Part shown: positions 23,592-35,398 of the stretch, in pieces
How positions within the stretch are numbered: the stretch's first letter is position 1
How the letters are laid out: each line of letters begins with the position of its first letter
Assembly: GCA_036785325.1 (NCBI GenBank)
Contig: JAXIVH010000001.1
Span: forward strand, 8,363,213 to 8,427,212
Direction: 5' to 3'
Length of the DNA stretch: 64,000 bases
From: Urophycis tenuis
Taxonomy: Eukaryota; Chordata; Actinopteri; Gadiformes; Phycidae
Translations under genes and position numbers: made by a program
The notes under the pieces: generated by a model
Database searches by the model: none
What the model saw: the letters and a program-made list of their open reading frames with translations, nothing else
What the model was told of the DNA's origin: nothing

Positions 23592-23945
23592 TTGGGGGCG
23601 AGGCTCTGCAGCTCCCAAACTGGTCAGCAGGCTCTCGATGGTCCCTCTGTAGAAGGTGGTGAGGATGGGCGGGGGGAGGGAGGCTCTCCTCAGCCGCCGC
23701 AGGAAGTGCAGGCGCTGCTGTGCCTTCTTCGCCAGGGAGGAGGTGTGGAGTGACCAGCTGAGGTTGTCAGAGATGTGCACCCCCAGGAAATTGGTGCTTC
23801 TCACAACTTCCACAGCTGTGTCGTTGATGAGGAGGGGCGTGTGGCTGGGTCTGGATCTCCTGAAGTCCACGATGATCTCCTTTGTTTTATCAACATTCAG
23901 AACCAGGTTGTTCACCTTGCACAAGTCCACCAAGTGTCGCACCTC
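23592..23945 (-). mobile_element. Rex1 LINE fragment B (minus)
   Basis: The minus strand reads 'KEVRHLVDLCKVNNLVLNVD', 'KTKEIIVDFRR', 'STNFLGVHISDNLSW', 'AQQRLHFLRRLRR' and 'TFYRGTIESLLTS', the post-YADD part of Rex1 RT. It abuts fragment A tail to tail near 23590 and the hAT sequence near 23945. It is only about 350 bp and lacks the catalytic motifs. The opposed pair could be two insertions or one insertion with inversion between different subfamilies. Confidence 0.8.
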
Positions 23946-24475
23946 CTTCCTTATTTTGCCCCCCCACAAGAGATGTGCATCACACACACGAAACTTGATT
24001 TCATGCACAGATGTTGACTGCTGTCAACAAGTGGCTGCTGTCGCAACCTGCAGCAAAGGCTGTTTACAGAAGTGCTACTGCCAAATGTACTGCCCTATGG
24101 AAAAAGACTAGTCAATCAATTTTGGCTACTGAAACAGTTGATGAGTTGGTGTCAAAAAAGCTGCTTGTACCTTGTACAACATGATGGAATTCCTTCTATG
24201 ATGCCCTGGCTCTAATCTGTGAAATATCCATGGTAGACCTTAACACCATCTCCTCCAAATTAGGACTGACAGCGATAACAGAACGGGAACACCAGTTTTT
24301 AAAGGAGTGCTGTACTGCGATGAAGCCCCTTACAGTTGCTTTAGATATACTTCAGGGAGAAGACAACTGTTTTCATGGTACACTCCTACCAACAATGGAG
24401 ACATTAATGCTGAAGACAGAAGCCCTTAAAAGTGGCCTGCAAATACTGAGGGACCTTCCCGACGCCATGGTCACA

Positions 24476-24543
24476 GTAAGAACTTGAATTGAATACTTTA
24501 TTATTTATTAAGTGAACATTGCTGTAGTACTCATAATAATAAA

Positions 24544-24584
<41 letters not shown>

Positions 24585-24652
24585 ATAATAATAATAATAA
24601 CACTGATTCGTGTGGATACATAGATTTAATGTGTTTATTCTTATCATTTCAG
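24476..24652 (+). other. Intron of the hAT transposase, with CTA microsatellite
   Basis: GTAAGA at 24476 and TTTCAG ending at 24652 remove 177 bases in phase 0, joining 'DAMVT' to 'AIKTRF' as in related hAT proteins. A (CTA)n/(TAA)n run fills about 24540-24600. Confidence 0.7.
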
Positions 24653-25767
24653 GCTATCAAAACCAGATTTGCTGATGTTCCGGTAAATGAAGAGGCTATA
24701 CTTGCTGCCGTAACTTTTCCAAAATTCAAACTTCGCTGACTGCGGTCACTGGAGTAAAGGGAAGTTTGCTGGCAGAGTGCCGTAAAATTGTCCTCGAAGA
24801 ACCACAGCCAGGTACCAGCACATCTTCACATCACACAGATTTCTGAGAGCGATTTCTTTGCTTTTGAGGAGGATAAGAAGGACACCTCTTCAGCAGAAAA
24901 CCAGGTGGCGGACTATATTAGATCTTCAGCACAAAACTTCAACTCTCTGTGTGGATTTTTTCTCATCATGAAAATTTCACTATGTTACAATGCTGCTACT
25001 CCATCTAGTGCACCTGTTGGGAGACTGTTCAGCCTAGGCTAACTTGTCTTCTCTCCGAAGAGGAACAGACTGTCAGACAAAATATTTGAAAAGCTTCTCC
25101 TCCTACGTTACAACCACTGGTTTAGTCGTTAGATGAGAGGAGTATTTTAGTATAGATAGATGAATAGTGCTCTGTTTATTGTGCAATAATATACAGGTAC
25201 AGAGATTTGCACTACTTAATGGCCAGATCTTCCTTTGTTTCTTTTTACCCAAGCTTACATTTTTGTGTCTCTGTTTTGCACTTGATTGCAGAGTGTGAAT
25301 AGCTGAATATTATTTATTTTTTAATATTTTGTTACTGTACTGAATATTCAAGAGTAGTATAGTGTTCTGTTTATTGTGCAGTAGGCCTAAGATACATTTA
25401 CAGAGAATTGCACTACTTAATGGCCAGATTTTCCTTTGTTTCTTTTTGCCCAAGTTTACATTTGTCTTAATTTTGCACTTGAATTTTATTTTCAATATTT
25501 ATTTTCTATATGTTTTTATTTCTATGCATCATATGGCAGGCTGCAATCATCTACGTTAAATATGTTACAGCCTTACAGGCCGTACAATGTTACGCTGTTA
25601 CAGACGTAACAGCGTTATAGAACATAAAAAATAATGCTAGTTACTTTACTTGTTGAGTAACTAATTACTTTTACAATGTGGTAACTAAGTTACTAACTCA
25701 ATTACTTTTTGGGAGCAGTAACTAGTAACTGTAACTAATTACTTTTTAAAAGTAACTTGACACTGAT

Positions 25768-25796
25768 TGTTGTAAATTCCCTGCTAGTTCTAGTTC

Positions 25797-25845
<49 letters not shown>

Positions 25846-26759
25846 AAATTCCCTGTTCATTTTAGATTGGATATATATTTATATTGGGGATTCCATGTAT
25901 AGCTTGTTATATCACATATATATATATATTGGGGATTTCTATTCAGGCACTTAGGACAGCCCAAGTAGCGCCGTAGGGTCCTAGCGTTTACTAGGTGTAC
26001 GGGGCTGCCTCAAGCTGGTTGCGCCACGTCTTTCTCCTGCTCCGATCGAATGCGTTCGTGAAGAGTAAGTTATAGCGAACGCATATCTACCAGTTCGGGC
26101 AGGATGAGTGTTGTACGCAATGTGCAATATTGTTTTGAATTAGTTGCCGTGACTTGTCCATGTTGGGCGGGTTTTAGCGATCGGGTTAGTTGCTTCACTC
26201 GCTAAGTGGGCAGCTATCGTATAACCCTGCGCCTTGTGTGGACATGTGCATATGTGTGCGTCGCTCTGCCCCGCCGTGGTCAGCTGTTGTATTGCACTCG
26301 GTTAATGTGTATATTAGGCTATGTATGTTCGTATCGTATTGGGGGACGTTCAGGTGCTAAGTGCCGAAGTCAACACAGGTGCAGCTAATTATAGGTGCTA
26401 AGGGCCTGGTGTTGTAGTGTTCGTAGTATAGCATGCAAACGTCACTGTAACCGTTTGTTTATTTCTTGTTCTGTTTTGCAGAAAAACCATTCATTCGTTC
26501 ATCATTCCTTCATCATTAATTCATCATTCATTCATCTAACCATTCATCTAGCCATCCATTGATTCATCCGTCCATTCAGTCATTCATTCGTCATTGTTCA
26601 TCCATTGCTCATCTCAAGTTGATGTAATTGATGTCATTCACCCTTTGGACATATAAACTAACCAACCCAACTGTTCCCTGTGTCTGTGTCCACTCTCTGA
26701 CTGGAGTTGCCGTCCTGGATAAAGTAGTCCCAGCAAAAACATCCGTGTAAATCACAATA
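25768..26759 (+). repeat. BEL 5' LTR
   Basis: 992 bp, starts TGTTGTAAATTCC and ends AATCACAATA. It has internal near-repeats of 'ttgtaaattccctg' separated by (AT)n blocks, and an (ATTC)n-rich region at 26480-26600. It differs from the 3' LTR at about eight substitutions outside the microsatellites plus one small deletion. Confidence 0.9.
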
Positions 26760-29700
26760 TTGGTCCTTCGAGCCGGATCACTTCACCCACGACGGAATCA
26801 TGGACGCACAGAGAACAGCAGCAGCCGAAAGCGGAGCACAGGGAGGAGGAAGGCCGCAACAGCTTCCGGCACACATGCAGGACTATCAGGTCAGCTTACC
26901 ACAGTCCCTCATGCCTTATACTGCCCTACTCAAAGAAGACAGCGAGAGCGCCATCGCACAGCAGCTGCGGTCACTCAGCCTGCAGACCGAGTCTGCCGCT
27001 ACAGGTGACCAGCAGTCCATAGAACAGTCAAGGGGACATGGCATCATATGCTGGTAATCTGCCCGGCCACCTGAACACGTGTGTGGGGCTCCAATCACCA
27101 GCCCCCTCCGAACAGAGCGGCTACAGTCAGCGTTTGACAGAATATGGTTTCAATGCAAGCGGACCAGGTTCACCGCAACAGCAAACATAGTATAACGGTC
27201 TGGGCATCCCGTCGAACCCCTCACCTTGGTTGAACTCCCAACCAGACAGCCGTGTCTTTCAGCAGCAGCCGTTATCCCTCCAGCTGGGACCCCCTACCTA
27301 GCCTCTAGATAAGCTGCCGCTAACACCATTGCTGTGTACAACAACTGCAGCATGGCAGTCTCAAGCGACAACAGTTTGTAGACCAGGCCAGAGGCAGCAG
27401 AACTACACGTTGACTCAGTCCCTACCGTCAACAGTAACGTCTGCACCGCTATTCGGAGCAGTTCCCAGGCCACCAGTTCCCACTGCGACGAGCATGGTCA
27501 TGACGCAGTCTAACTTCCAGGCGATTCAAGCAATGGGCCAACAACCTTTAACAGTAACTGGGTACCAGCCTGTCTACCAGCTAAACCAGCTTGGGTCATC
27601 GCCTGTGCAGACCATGTATGCCAGCATGCCAACGGCCGTACAAGCCCAATATCAGCCTCCGCGATGACACCTGCCTATCCAGCGTATCAATATGCTCCAG
27701 CTACGCCTGTACAGCCTACATATCAACCCCAGACTGCAACAGCGCAGTACCCTGCACACCAGTTACCCACGGCAGCTGCTCTCCAGCCAGTGGGCCAACA
27801 CCCAGTAGGCATACCTCAGCAGTTTACCTATGGTGCACCCCCATGGGCAGTGGCGCCTTCACCATACACACCTGCTGTGCCCCCACAGGCAGCGTATCAG
27901 CCTCCGCAAGTCACCCCTGCACAGCCAGTGTATCAACTGCCACAGTACCAACTGAGCCATCATCCACAACCGGTGTACCAGCCCCAGCCTGCTCCATCAA
28001 CTCAGCCAGCCTATCAGCTAGTGCCTCCAGCACCTGGTCCAGCACCGTATCAGCCTGCACCATCTGCTCTCCAGCCTCCCAGGCAACCAGTCCCAGTACC
28101 TAAACTGCCTAACTTGGTCAATGACAGTGAGAGAGACTTCACTGACCTGAAGATGGAGCTGGACCACCTACTCAGTCCCCACACTAAACTCTCTGAGCAT
28201 TACAAGTACCGTGTACTTATGGAGCACCTGGTTCTAGATGAAGCCAGGTTGATAGCACAGTCCTGCAGGCATTATGCGCAGCCCTACACTGCCGCCATGC
28301 AGGCCTTACAGCGGCAATATGGACAGCCACATCAACTCGCGCAAAGCGAGATTGCCGCGATTCTGAACTCTCCTGACCTCAAAGCAGGAGATTCCAAAGC
28401 CTTCCAGAGCTTCGGCCTTAGCGTCGACCTGCTAGTGGGAATGCTCACATCGTTGGAAGGGCCCAACGGGATGGAAGTGATGTCGACCGGCCATGTTGAT
28501 CGGCTCCTGAGTAAGCTCCCTAAGCAATCAAGGGACGGCTTCGTGGAGCATCTACAGGCTCAGGGTCACCTCAATACGAACAGCCTAAACCCATACAACC
28601 TTCGAGACCTTTCCGACTGGCTCAAGGTGAAGGCTGAAGCTCAAAGACTGTCCGCAAGAATGGCACAGCGCCATCGGATTGAAGAGCCACATGCCCCCAA
28701 AATAGATAGTCAAGTTCCTGTGCCCAGGCCTCGCAACCTCTCAGTGTATCATGGCTTCGACAAGCCTAAATCTGACAGCCGTCAGCCGTCAGATACGTTT
28801 CGGTCGGAGGCCAAACAGCAGAAGTTCAAGAGGATGTGTCTCTTCTGTAAGAGTGCCGAACACTATCTATCACAGTGTCCAGACATCGACCGGCGCTCAC
28901 GGGAAGAGATTGAGAAGTGGATAGCAGACGGCAAGCGTTGTCGTAAGTGTGGTCGCACCAACCACGAGCAAGACGCCTGCACCCTGAAGAAAGCGTGCAG
29001 TGAATGTCAGGAGGTTCACCTCAGAGTTCTCCATTCCATCGCTAAGCCAGGTCCATGCATGTACCTCATCGCGCCGAAGGATCGCGCCTCGCTTGCTAAC
29101 TCCAAGCAAGGAGGGAAGGTGTACCTCAAGGTGGCACCAATCATCATTAGCCATGGGAGCAAGTCGCTGCGCACCTACGCGATCCTTGACGATGGGGCCG
29201 AACGCACCATAATCCTGCCAGCTGCCGTCCGACACCTGGAACTCAAAGGTGAAGCTGAATCTCTTGCTCTGCGGACGATCCGCCAAAACGTGGCTCGCCT
29301 CACAGGTGCGTCGGTCAACTTCCATGTGGCCTCCTGGGCAGAGCCTTCAGAACAGCACCTGGTGAAGGGTGCATTCACAGTGGGTCGGCTAGCTCTGTCA
29401 GAGCAATCTTACCCCGTAACAGCACTTCAGAAGCGCTATCGCCACTTGAGGGGCCTTCAGCTGCAGAACTTCAGTAAGGTGCAGCCGCTTCTGCTACTCG
29501 GTGCAGATTGCACCCACCTGATCACAGCCAAAGAGCCCGTCAGGTTCGGCCCCAGAGGTGGACCCGTAGCGGTTCACACAGCACTCGGCTGGGTGCTCCA
29601 GGGTCCAGATGGTCTCGAGTCTCATGCTGCTTCCTGCTACTTTACATCTCTCAAGCCAGTACCCGACGACCTCTACCAACATGTGGAACGTCTCTGGCAG

Positions 29701-29859
29701 CTCGATGTGCTTCCGTTTCGAAGCGAGAAGCTAGCAGTACGGTCCCGTCTGGACCAAGAGGCCGTGAGCATCCTGGAAGCATGCACTGAGAGGGTGAAGG
29801 TCGTGGACATGCTCCGGTACGCCACTCCTCTGCTCTGGGCTAAGAATGCGCCACTGTTG

Positions 29860-29885
29860 AAAGCCGCTGCTGAAAGCCGCTGCTG
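29860..29885 (+). repeat. 13-bp tandem duplication causing the PR-RT frameshift
   Basis: 'aaagccgctgctg' occurs twice in direct succession (29860-29872, 29873-29885). Thirteen bases shift the frame by +1, exactly the change from frame 1 (protease) to frame 2 (RT). Confidence 0.85.
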
Positions 29886-30569
29886 AAGCAGTTATGCCAA
29901 TGCTCCGCAGCACAGATCGACGACTGGCAAAGGACCCAGCTAAGGCCAAGGTCTACGAAGCCGAGATCCAGAAGCTCATCGATGGAGGGTGTGTTACCAA
30001 GCTCACCAAAGAAGAGGTGGATAAGTCCAGCGAGTCATGGTTTATTCCCCATCACCTCATCCATCACAACGGCAAGGATCGCCTAGTCTTTGATTGCTCC
30101 TTCACTTACTGCGGACTCTCCCTTAATGAGCAACTCCTCCCGGGTCCAACCCTCGGACCATCGCTCATCGGGGTCCTCCTGCGATTCCGGCAGTATGCTG
30201 TCGCCATCACTGGAGATATCCGGGCGATGTTCCATCAGGTTCGTCTCCTACCAGAGGACCGGCCGTTGCTGAGGTTCGTCTGGAGGAATCTGCGAAAGGA
30301 AGAGCAACCAAACATCTACAAATGGATGGTCTTGCCATTCGGTACAACAAGTAGCCCATGCTGCGCAACGTTTGCGCTGCAGAAGCACGTCAAAGACCAT
30401 GCGGAGGGCAACGAAGACATCGTGCAGTCCATAGAACAGTCGTTCTACGTGGACAACTGTCTCCAGAGCCTTCCAACACCCGAGTCTGCCAAGCTCCTCG
30501 TGGACAAGATGCGGCAGTGTCTAGCCTCGGGAGGATTCGAGATCCGGCAGTGGGCAAGTAACTTCCCAT

Positions 30570-30992
30570 TCATGGTCACGCCCCCCCCTACCTCAGGGAA
30601 CTCCTCACTCCCCAGACCTCCTCACGCTCCCTCCGCTCTGCAGCCACAAACACGCTCCAAGTCCCCAGAACAAAGCTCCACACCATGGGTGACCGGGCTT
30701 TTTCCTCTGCTGCCCCGAAGCTGTGGAATGCCCTCCCTGACCACCTCAGGGCCCCACAGACTACAGATGCTTTTAAACGAGGCCTAAAAACCTATCTCTT
30801 TGAAAAAGCATTCTGCTAAATGTTCTTTTATTGGTTTTTAGGTTTCACACTTTTTAAAACTATTTATTGCCATTTCTGTTTTTAATTGTATAAATTCCAA
30901 CTGTTTTTAATCCCTTCTCTGCTCTGTAGCACTTTGAGATTGCTCAAATGTAAAGTGCAATACAAATAAAATTCATTATTATTATTATTATC
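30570..30992 (+). mobile_element. L2-like LINE 3' end inserted in BEL pol
   Basis: The text 'GDRAFSSAAPKLWNALPDHL' and 'TTDAFKRGLKTYLFEKAFC' (30690-30820) is the C-terminus of an L2-type RT protein. A 3' UTR follows, with 'agcactttgagattgctcaaatgtaaagtgcaatacaaataaa' -like sequence and an (ATT)n tail ending about 30990. It separates BEL RT from RNase H. Heavily 5'-truncated; exact TSD not resolved. Confidence 0.8.
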
Positions 30993-33570
30993 TGTCGTCT
31001 CCCATCTGCCTTTCACTGCCAGATCAGAGAGCGCAGAGCTCTGGCTAGCTGAGAAGAGCACCGACCCTCAGGAGCCGGCTCTGGGCTTATGGTGGCACTG
31101 TCCAACGGATCAACTGGGCTACAAGCCCACACTGGTGGAGAGTGAGGCTCCCACCATGCGCCACGTATGCAAGGTGCTAGCCCGACAATATGATCCTCTT
31201 GGAGTCATTATTCCCTACACAACGCGGGCCAAGGTTCTCGTTCAGAAACTGTGGGCGAAGAAGAGGAGCTGGGATTACCCAAACCTTCCTCCTGACATCC
31301 TCAAGGCCTGGTCCAGTTGGGAGAGGGAACTCCCCAAGCTGGCAAATATTTCCCTACCGCGAACCTATGCACCACAGGACATTGCCACTGAAGCCACAGA
31401 CTATACTATGCATGTCTTCTGTGACGCCTCCGAACAAGCATACGGTTCGGTAGCCTACGTCACAACGAAGAGTGATGACACTGTCCATGTCTCATTCGTC
31501 ATGGAAAGGTCTAGGGTGGCCCCCAAGCGCCAGCAGGCGATGCCACGACTAGAGCTCTGTGCAGCATTGACAGGAGCCCAGCTGTCCTCCCTCATCCATC
31601 GAGAGCTCACCTTGAGCATCACCCAGACCTTCCTTTGGACTGACTCTACGACCGTCTTAACCTGGCTGACATCCGAGTCCTGCAGATTCAAGGTCTTCGT
31701 TGGAACCAGAGTCTCAGAGATTCAGGACCTGACGGCCTTGCACACTTGGCGGTATGTGGACTCGGCCAACAATCCGGCCGACGATCTCACCCGTGGCAAG
31801 ACCTTGGCTGAGCTAGCGGCACCAAATCGGTGGATCCAAGGGCCGTCGTTCCTCCGTGGTCCTCCTACAACTTGGCCATCGCCTCCCACATCCACAGAGC
31901 CAGAAAATGCTGCTGAGTTCAAGCAAAGTATCTTCTGCGGTCTCACACAGACGAGTCTGGCACCTCAAACACCAGACGTCACGCAGTTTGACAGCTAGAC
32001 AGGGACCTGGTCAACGCCACCCAGCAGTTCTCTAATGGGGGGGCAGCTGACCCCTCCTTACCTCAACCGGACCTTCTTGATGCCGAAGCCCTCCTGCTGA
32101 AGGCCAGTCAAGCGGACTGCTTTCCAGAGGAGATTAAGCGTCTCAGGGCTGGCAAACCAGTACTGCCCAGCAGTAAGCTTAGTACGTTTACACCGCAGAT
32201 GGATCCGACAATGGGTCTTATCCGAGTCGGTGGACGCTTTCGTCGTATGGACACCTCATGTTCTACTGACGTCCACCCCATAGTTCTCGATCCCTGCCAT
32301 GCAATAACGAAACTCCTCATCAAGGATGTGGATGCACGCCTACTCCACCCAGGGCCCGATAGGGTCTTCGCCGAGATGAGGCGCATGTACTGGGTCCTGC
32401 GTGGGAGACAGGCTATCAAGCACCATCAGAGGACTTGTGCGGAGTGCAGGAAATGGAGAGGGCAGCCAGTGGTTCCAATAATGGCGGACCTACCTCCGGC
32501 CCGCCTGCGGATCTTCAGGCCTCCGTTCTTCTCGACGGGAGTGGATTGCTTTGGACCGTACGTCATCAAGGTCGGGCGACGTAGGGAAAAAACGATGGGG
32601 TGTCATATTCAAATGTCTCACCACTCGATGTGTCCACTTGGATCTGCTGAATAGTATCGATGCCGATGCCTTCCTCCTAGCATTGAGACGATTCATTGCA
32701 CGTAGAGGCACCCCTTGCGAGGTTCTCTCTGATCAGGGAACAAACTTGCGAGGAGGAGAGAGAGTTGAAGGAAGCGTTTGCTGCAATAGAGCCACAGCTG
32801 CAGGAGAGACTGGCCAAGCAACAGATCAGGTTTAAGTTCAACCCACCAGCAGCCCCTCACTTTGGTGGTGCCTGGGAGCGTGAGATACAATCCGTCAAGA
32901 AAGCTCTACAGGTAGTGATTGGCGTTCAGTCTCTCCAAGAAGAAGTTCTGCGCACAGTCCTGATCGAGGTGGAAGGCATCCTTAACTCCAAGCCTTTAGG
33001 ATACGTCTCGTCAGACATTGCTGATCCGGATCCTGTGACACCAAACATGTTGCTGATGGGGCGGCGGGACGCCTCCCTGCCACAAGTGTCCTACGCTCCA
33101 GACACACTCACCAGGAGACGGTGGCGTCATTGTCAAATGATGGTGGATCACTTCTGGACACAATTCCTCAGGAGCTACCTACCGTCTCTTCAAGTCCGTC
33201 AGAAGTGGCGCCAACCCATTGATGATCTCCTCCAGGACACTGTCGTGATGATCGTCAACCCTCAGCTGCCACGCGCTCATTGGCCCGTGGGGAAGGTGTT
33301 CAAGCTGAATGCCAGTGCTGATGGATGCATTCGGTCGGCTGAGGTCCAAGTGGGGGACAAGACGTACCTGCGACCAGTAGCACGCCTTGTCCGGCTGCCA
33401 GCGGTTCCAGATGACGACACCGATCCAGGGGCTTCTGCGGCACCTCAGGGAATTTCATTGCACACTACATAATAGCCATGCTATTCAGGGGGGGGGGCTG
33501 TTGTAAATTCCCTGCTAGTTCTAGTTCGAATATATATATATATATTGTAAATTCCCTGTTCGTTTTAGAT

Positions 33571-33626
<56 letters not shown>

Positions 33627-33651
33627 GGATTCCATGTATAGCTTGTTATAT

Positions 33652-33695
<44 letters not shown>

Positions 33696-34170
33696 GGATT
33701 TCTATTCAGGCACTTAGGACAGCCCAAGTAGCGCCGTAGGGTCCTAGCGTTTACTAGGTGTACGGGGCTGCCTCAAGCTGGTTGCGCCACGTCTTTCTCC
33801 TGCTCCGATCGAATGCGTTCGTGAAGAGTAAGTTATAGCGAACGCATATCTACCAGTTCGGGCAGGATGAGTGTTGTACGCAATGTGCAATATTGTTTTG
33901 AATTAGTTGCCGTGACTTGTCCATGTTGGGCGGGTTTTAGTGATCGGGTTAGTTGCTTCACTCGCTAAGTGGGCAGCTATCGTATAACCCTGCGCCTTGT
34001 GTGGACATGTGCATATGTGTGCGTCGCTCTGCCCCGCCGTGGTCAGCTGTTGTATTGCACTCGGTTAATGTGTATATTAGGCTATGTATGTTCGTATCGT
34101 ATTGGGGGACGTTCAGGTGCTAAGTGCCGAAGTCAACACAGGTGCAGCTAATTATAGGTGCTAAGGGCCT

Positions 34171-35398
34171 GGGGCCTCATTTATCAACCGTGCGTACGTA
34201 CAGATTTGTGCTTACGCAGTGCGTACGAACATTCCCACGCAAAGTATGGGATTTATCAACTTGTACTTGTGCGTAGGAACGTGCGTAAATTTAAGCACAA
34301 CTCTGACCATGCGTACGCACAAAACCTAGTGGTAGAATAGTGAAACTACTAAGAGAACCCGTAAAGAGTCGCAGTGTTCAGCAATCACAAACGTCACACA
34401 TATCCCCTGTATCCTCTAATTAATAACAATTCTCATTTAGTAAGTTAGCAGACATTTTTGAATAATTGATATGACAAGCTATAAAAGACAGCTGGGACAG
34501 GACAACCTAAAAAAGACAACTTGAAATAAGGACGATGGCACATCTTGCACTTTTGGAAAATTTTGAGAACCGCGCTTTGCAGGGAGCGCGTTTTCAAAGA
34601 GCGTGTGGATTTGCTCAGTCAGAGCACAGAGTGACTTCTCAGTAGGTATAGATTCCCAAAAAATATACTTGTAGATTTATGCCGGGATTTACAACATACT
34701 ATATTGGAGCGAGAGACCAAACGAACCAAAGCCATCCCAGTGCACATTCAGCTCCTGTCCACACAGGATTTTTGGCCACCGGGACATTTCAACATGCGGC
34801 ATTTCACAGCCGACACTGAGTAGAATCATGCCAGCAGTGTTGGATGCAATCATTTCTCTAGCCCCACTTTACATTCAGTTCCCGTTAATTCCACGCCATC
34901 GCTGGATTCGCAAATATAATTGGAGCCATATAGATTGCACACACATCACAATAAAAGCACCATCACACAATGAATTCAGTTACGTTAACAGGAAAGGACT
35001 TCATTTAATTAATACACAAATAATCTAATGCCAATATGTCTCTACGTTGTTGCCCGGTGGCCTGGAGGAACGCACGATTTGTTCATCCTGCAGGTGGGTG
35101 CGCAGCTCCAAGCAGGAGCTATTGAGGATGGCTGGCATTGACGTATTATTAAAGGGATTGCCGCTACCATATATGGTCAATTGGAGGCGTTTCTGAATGC
35201 AAATGACTCTAACCGTGCACGAGCATGGTAGTTGAGAACAGGTGGGATTTATCATCATGGATTACTTACTGGTGTGCGTACGACCCGTGTACGCACGTTT
35301 GATAAATGCAGATTTTTTTGTACTTACGCACATTCTAAATTTCATGCGTATGAACGAAATTAGAACTTTTCCTACGCACGGTTGATAAATGAGGCCCC
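34171..35398 (+). mobile_element. Harbinger element in BEL 3' LTR
   Basis: TIRs GGGGCCTCATTTATCAACCG / CGGTTGATAAATGAGGCCCC extend over about 26 bp. The site duplication reads AGGGCCT (34164-34170, 35399-35405). Because this target is palindromic, the data also allow a 3-bp GGC or 5-bp GGGCC duplication with slightly longer TIRs. Comparison with the uninterrupted 5' LTR at about 26390-26410 proves the insertion. It contains a nuclease pseudogene. Confidence 0.88.
34534..35260 (+). pseudogene. HARBI1-like nuclease, degenerate
   Basis: 'MAHLALLENFENRALQGARF' starts at 34534. Later frames give 'AIPVHIQLLST' (about 34730), 'MPAVLDAIISLAP', 'HIDCTHITIKAPSHNEFSYV' and 'NRKGLHLIN' (34828-35028), then 'ARWPGGTHDLFI' (about 35055-35090) and 'QLQAGAIEDGW'. 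These are the ordered blocks of the Harbinger DDE nuclease; the Asp in 'HIDCTH' and that in 'THDLF' are the expected catalytic pair. The segment between the N-terminus and 'AIPVH' and the region after 'EDGW' are lost. Frameshifts and stops make it inactive. Confidence 0.8.

Larger units (their letters stand above)
20275..25130 (+). pseudogene. hAT transposase, fragmented
   Basis: A BED-type zinc finger opens at the ATG at 20275 ('FSNWNYQHYFSLMEIKG', CTLC pair). The His pair is damaged by a frameshift near 20445. A linker follows (20453-20695), then 'YMGVTAYWINPNN' (about 20855-20895). 'ALACRRFKG' to 'ATMTDNGSN' follows after the solo LTR (21180-21303). After the Rex1 block come 'LPPHKRCASHT' (about 23945), 'ITEREHQFLKECCTAMKPLT' (24280s), a GT-AG intron, 'AIKTRFADVPVNEE', and the C-terminal dimerisation block 'NAATPSSAPVGRLFSLG' (to 25039), with relics to 25130. 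About 50-60 codons between DNGSN and the PPH motif are missing. Multiple stops; dead. Confidence 0.85.
19950..25765 (+). mobile_element. hAT transposon (copy 1), heavily nested
   Basis: The left end is CATTGTTGGGAGTAAC... and the right end ...AAGTAACTTGACACTG. The 8-bp TSD ATGGTAAC lies at 19942-19949; its right copy is split by the BEL insertion into AT (25766-25767, repeated at 35750-35751) and GGTAAC (35752-35757). Both ends are rich in GTAAC/GTTAC subterminal repeats. It encodes a BED finger and hAT transposase pieces on the plus strand, interrupted by a solo LTR and two Rex1 pieces. Confidence 0.88.
26800..33472 (+). pseudogene. BEL/Pao Gag-Pol polyprotein, multiply broken
   Basis: Gag starts at the ATG at 26800, with stops at 27055 and beyond. 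A long Pro/Gln/Tyr-rich spacer of YQP-type repeats spans 27500-28100. The main ORF 27664-29886 holds the Pao gag domain (28110-28660), two Cys-rich zinc knuckles (28836-28880; 28935-28980) and an A17 protease (DDGAERT, about 29188; 'LLLLGADCTHLI'). A 13-bp tandem duplication (29860-29885) shifts the frame before RT (29894-30560: 'ITGDIRAMFHQV', 'LPFGTTSSPC', YVDN in place of YVDD). An L2 tail interrupts after 'RQWASN'. RNase H (31135-31998: 'VFCDASEQAYGS', 'MPRLELCAA', 'LWTDSTTVLTWL') and integrase follow. The integrase zinc domain is in 32199-32654, the core shifts frame near 32590 and 32750, and 'AAPHFGGAWEREIQSVKKAL' is in 32696-33472. Confidence 0.9.

Noticed and set aside
25798..25842. 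ORFs made of Tyr-Ile repeats over (AT)n runs here and at 33530-33700
   Set aside because: Artefacts of the TA dinucleotide repeats in BEL LTRs.
26480..26600. Tandem 'cattcatt' repeats as a CRISPR-like or satellite array
   Set aside because: Low-complexity (ATTC)n inside both BEL LTRs; no spacer structure.
27591..28103. Ser/Thr/Cys-rich ORF overlapping BEL gag
   Set aside because: Alternative frame of the Pro/Gln-rich gag spacer; composition follows from that repeat.
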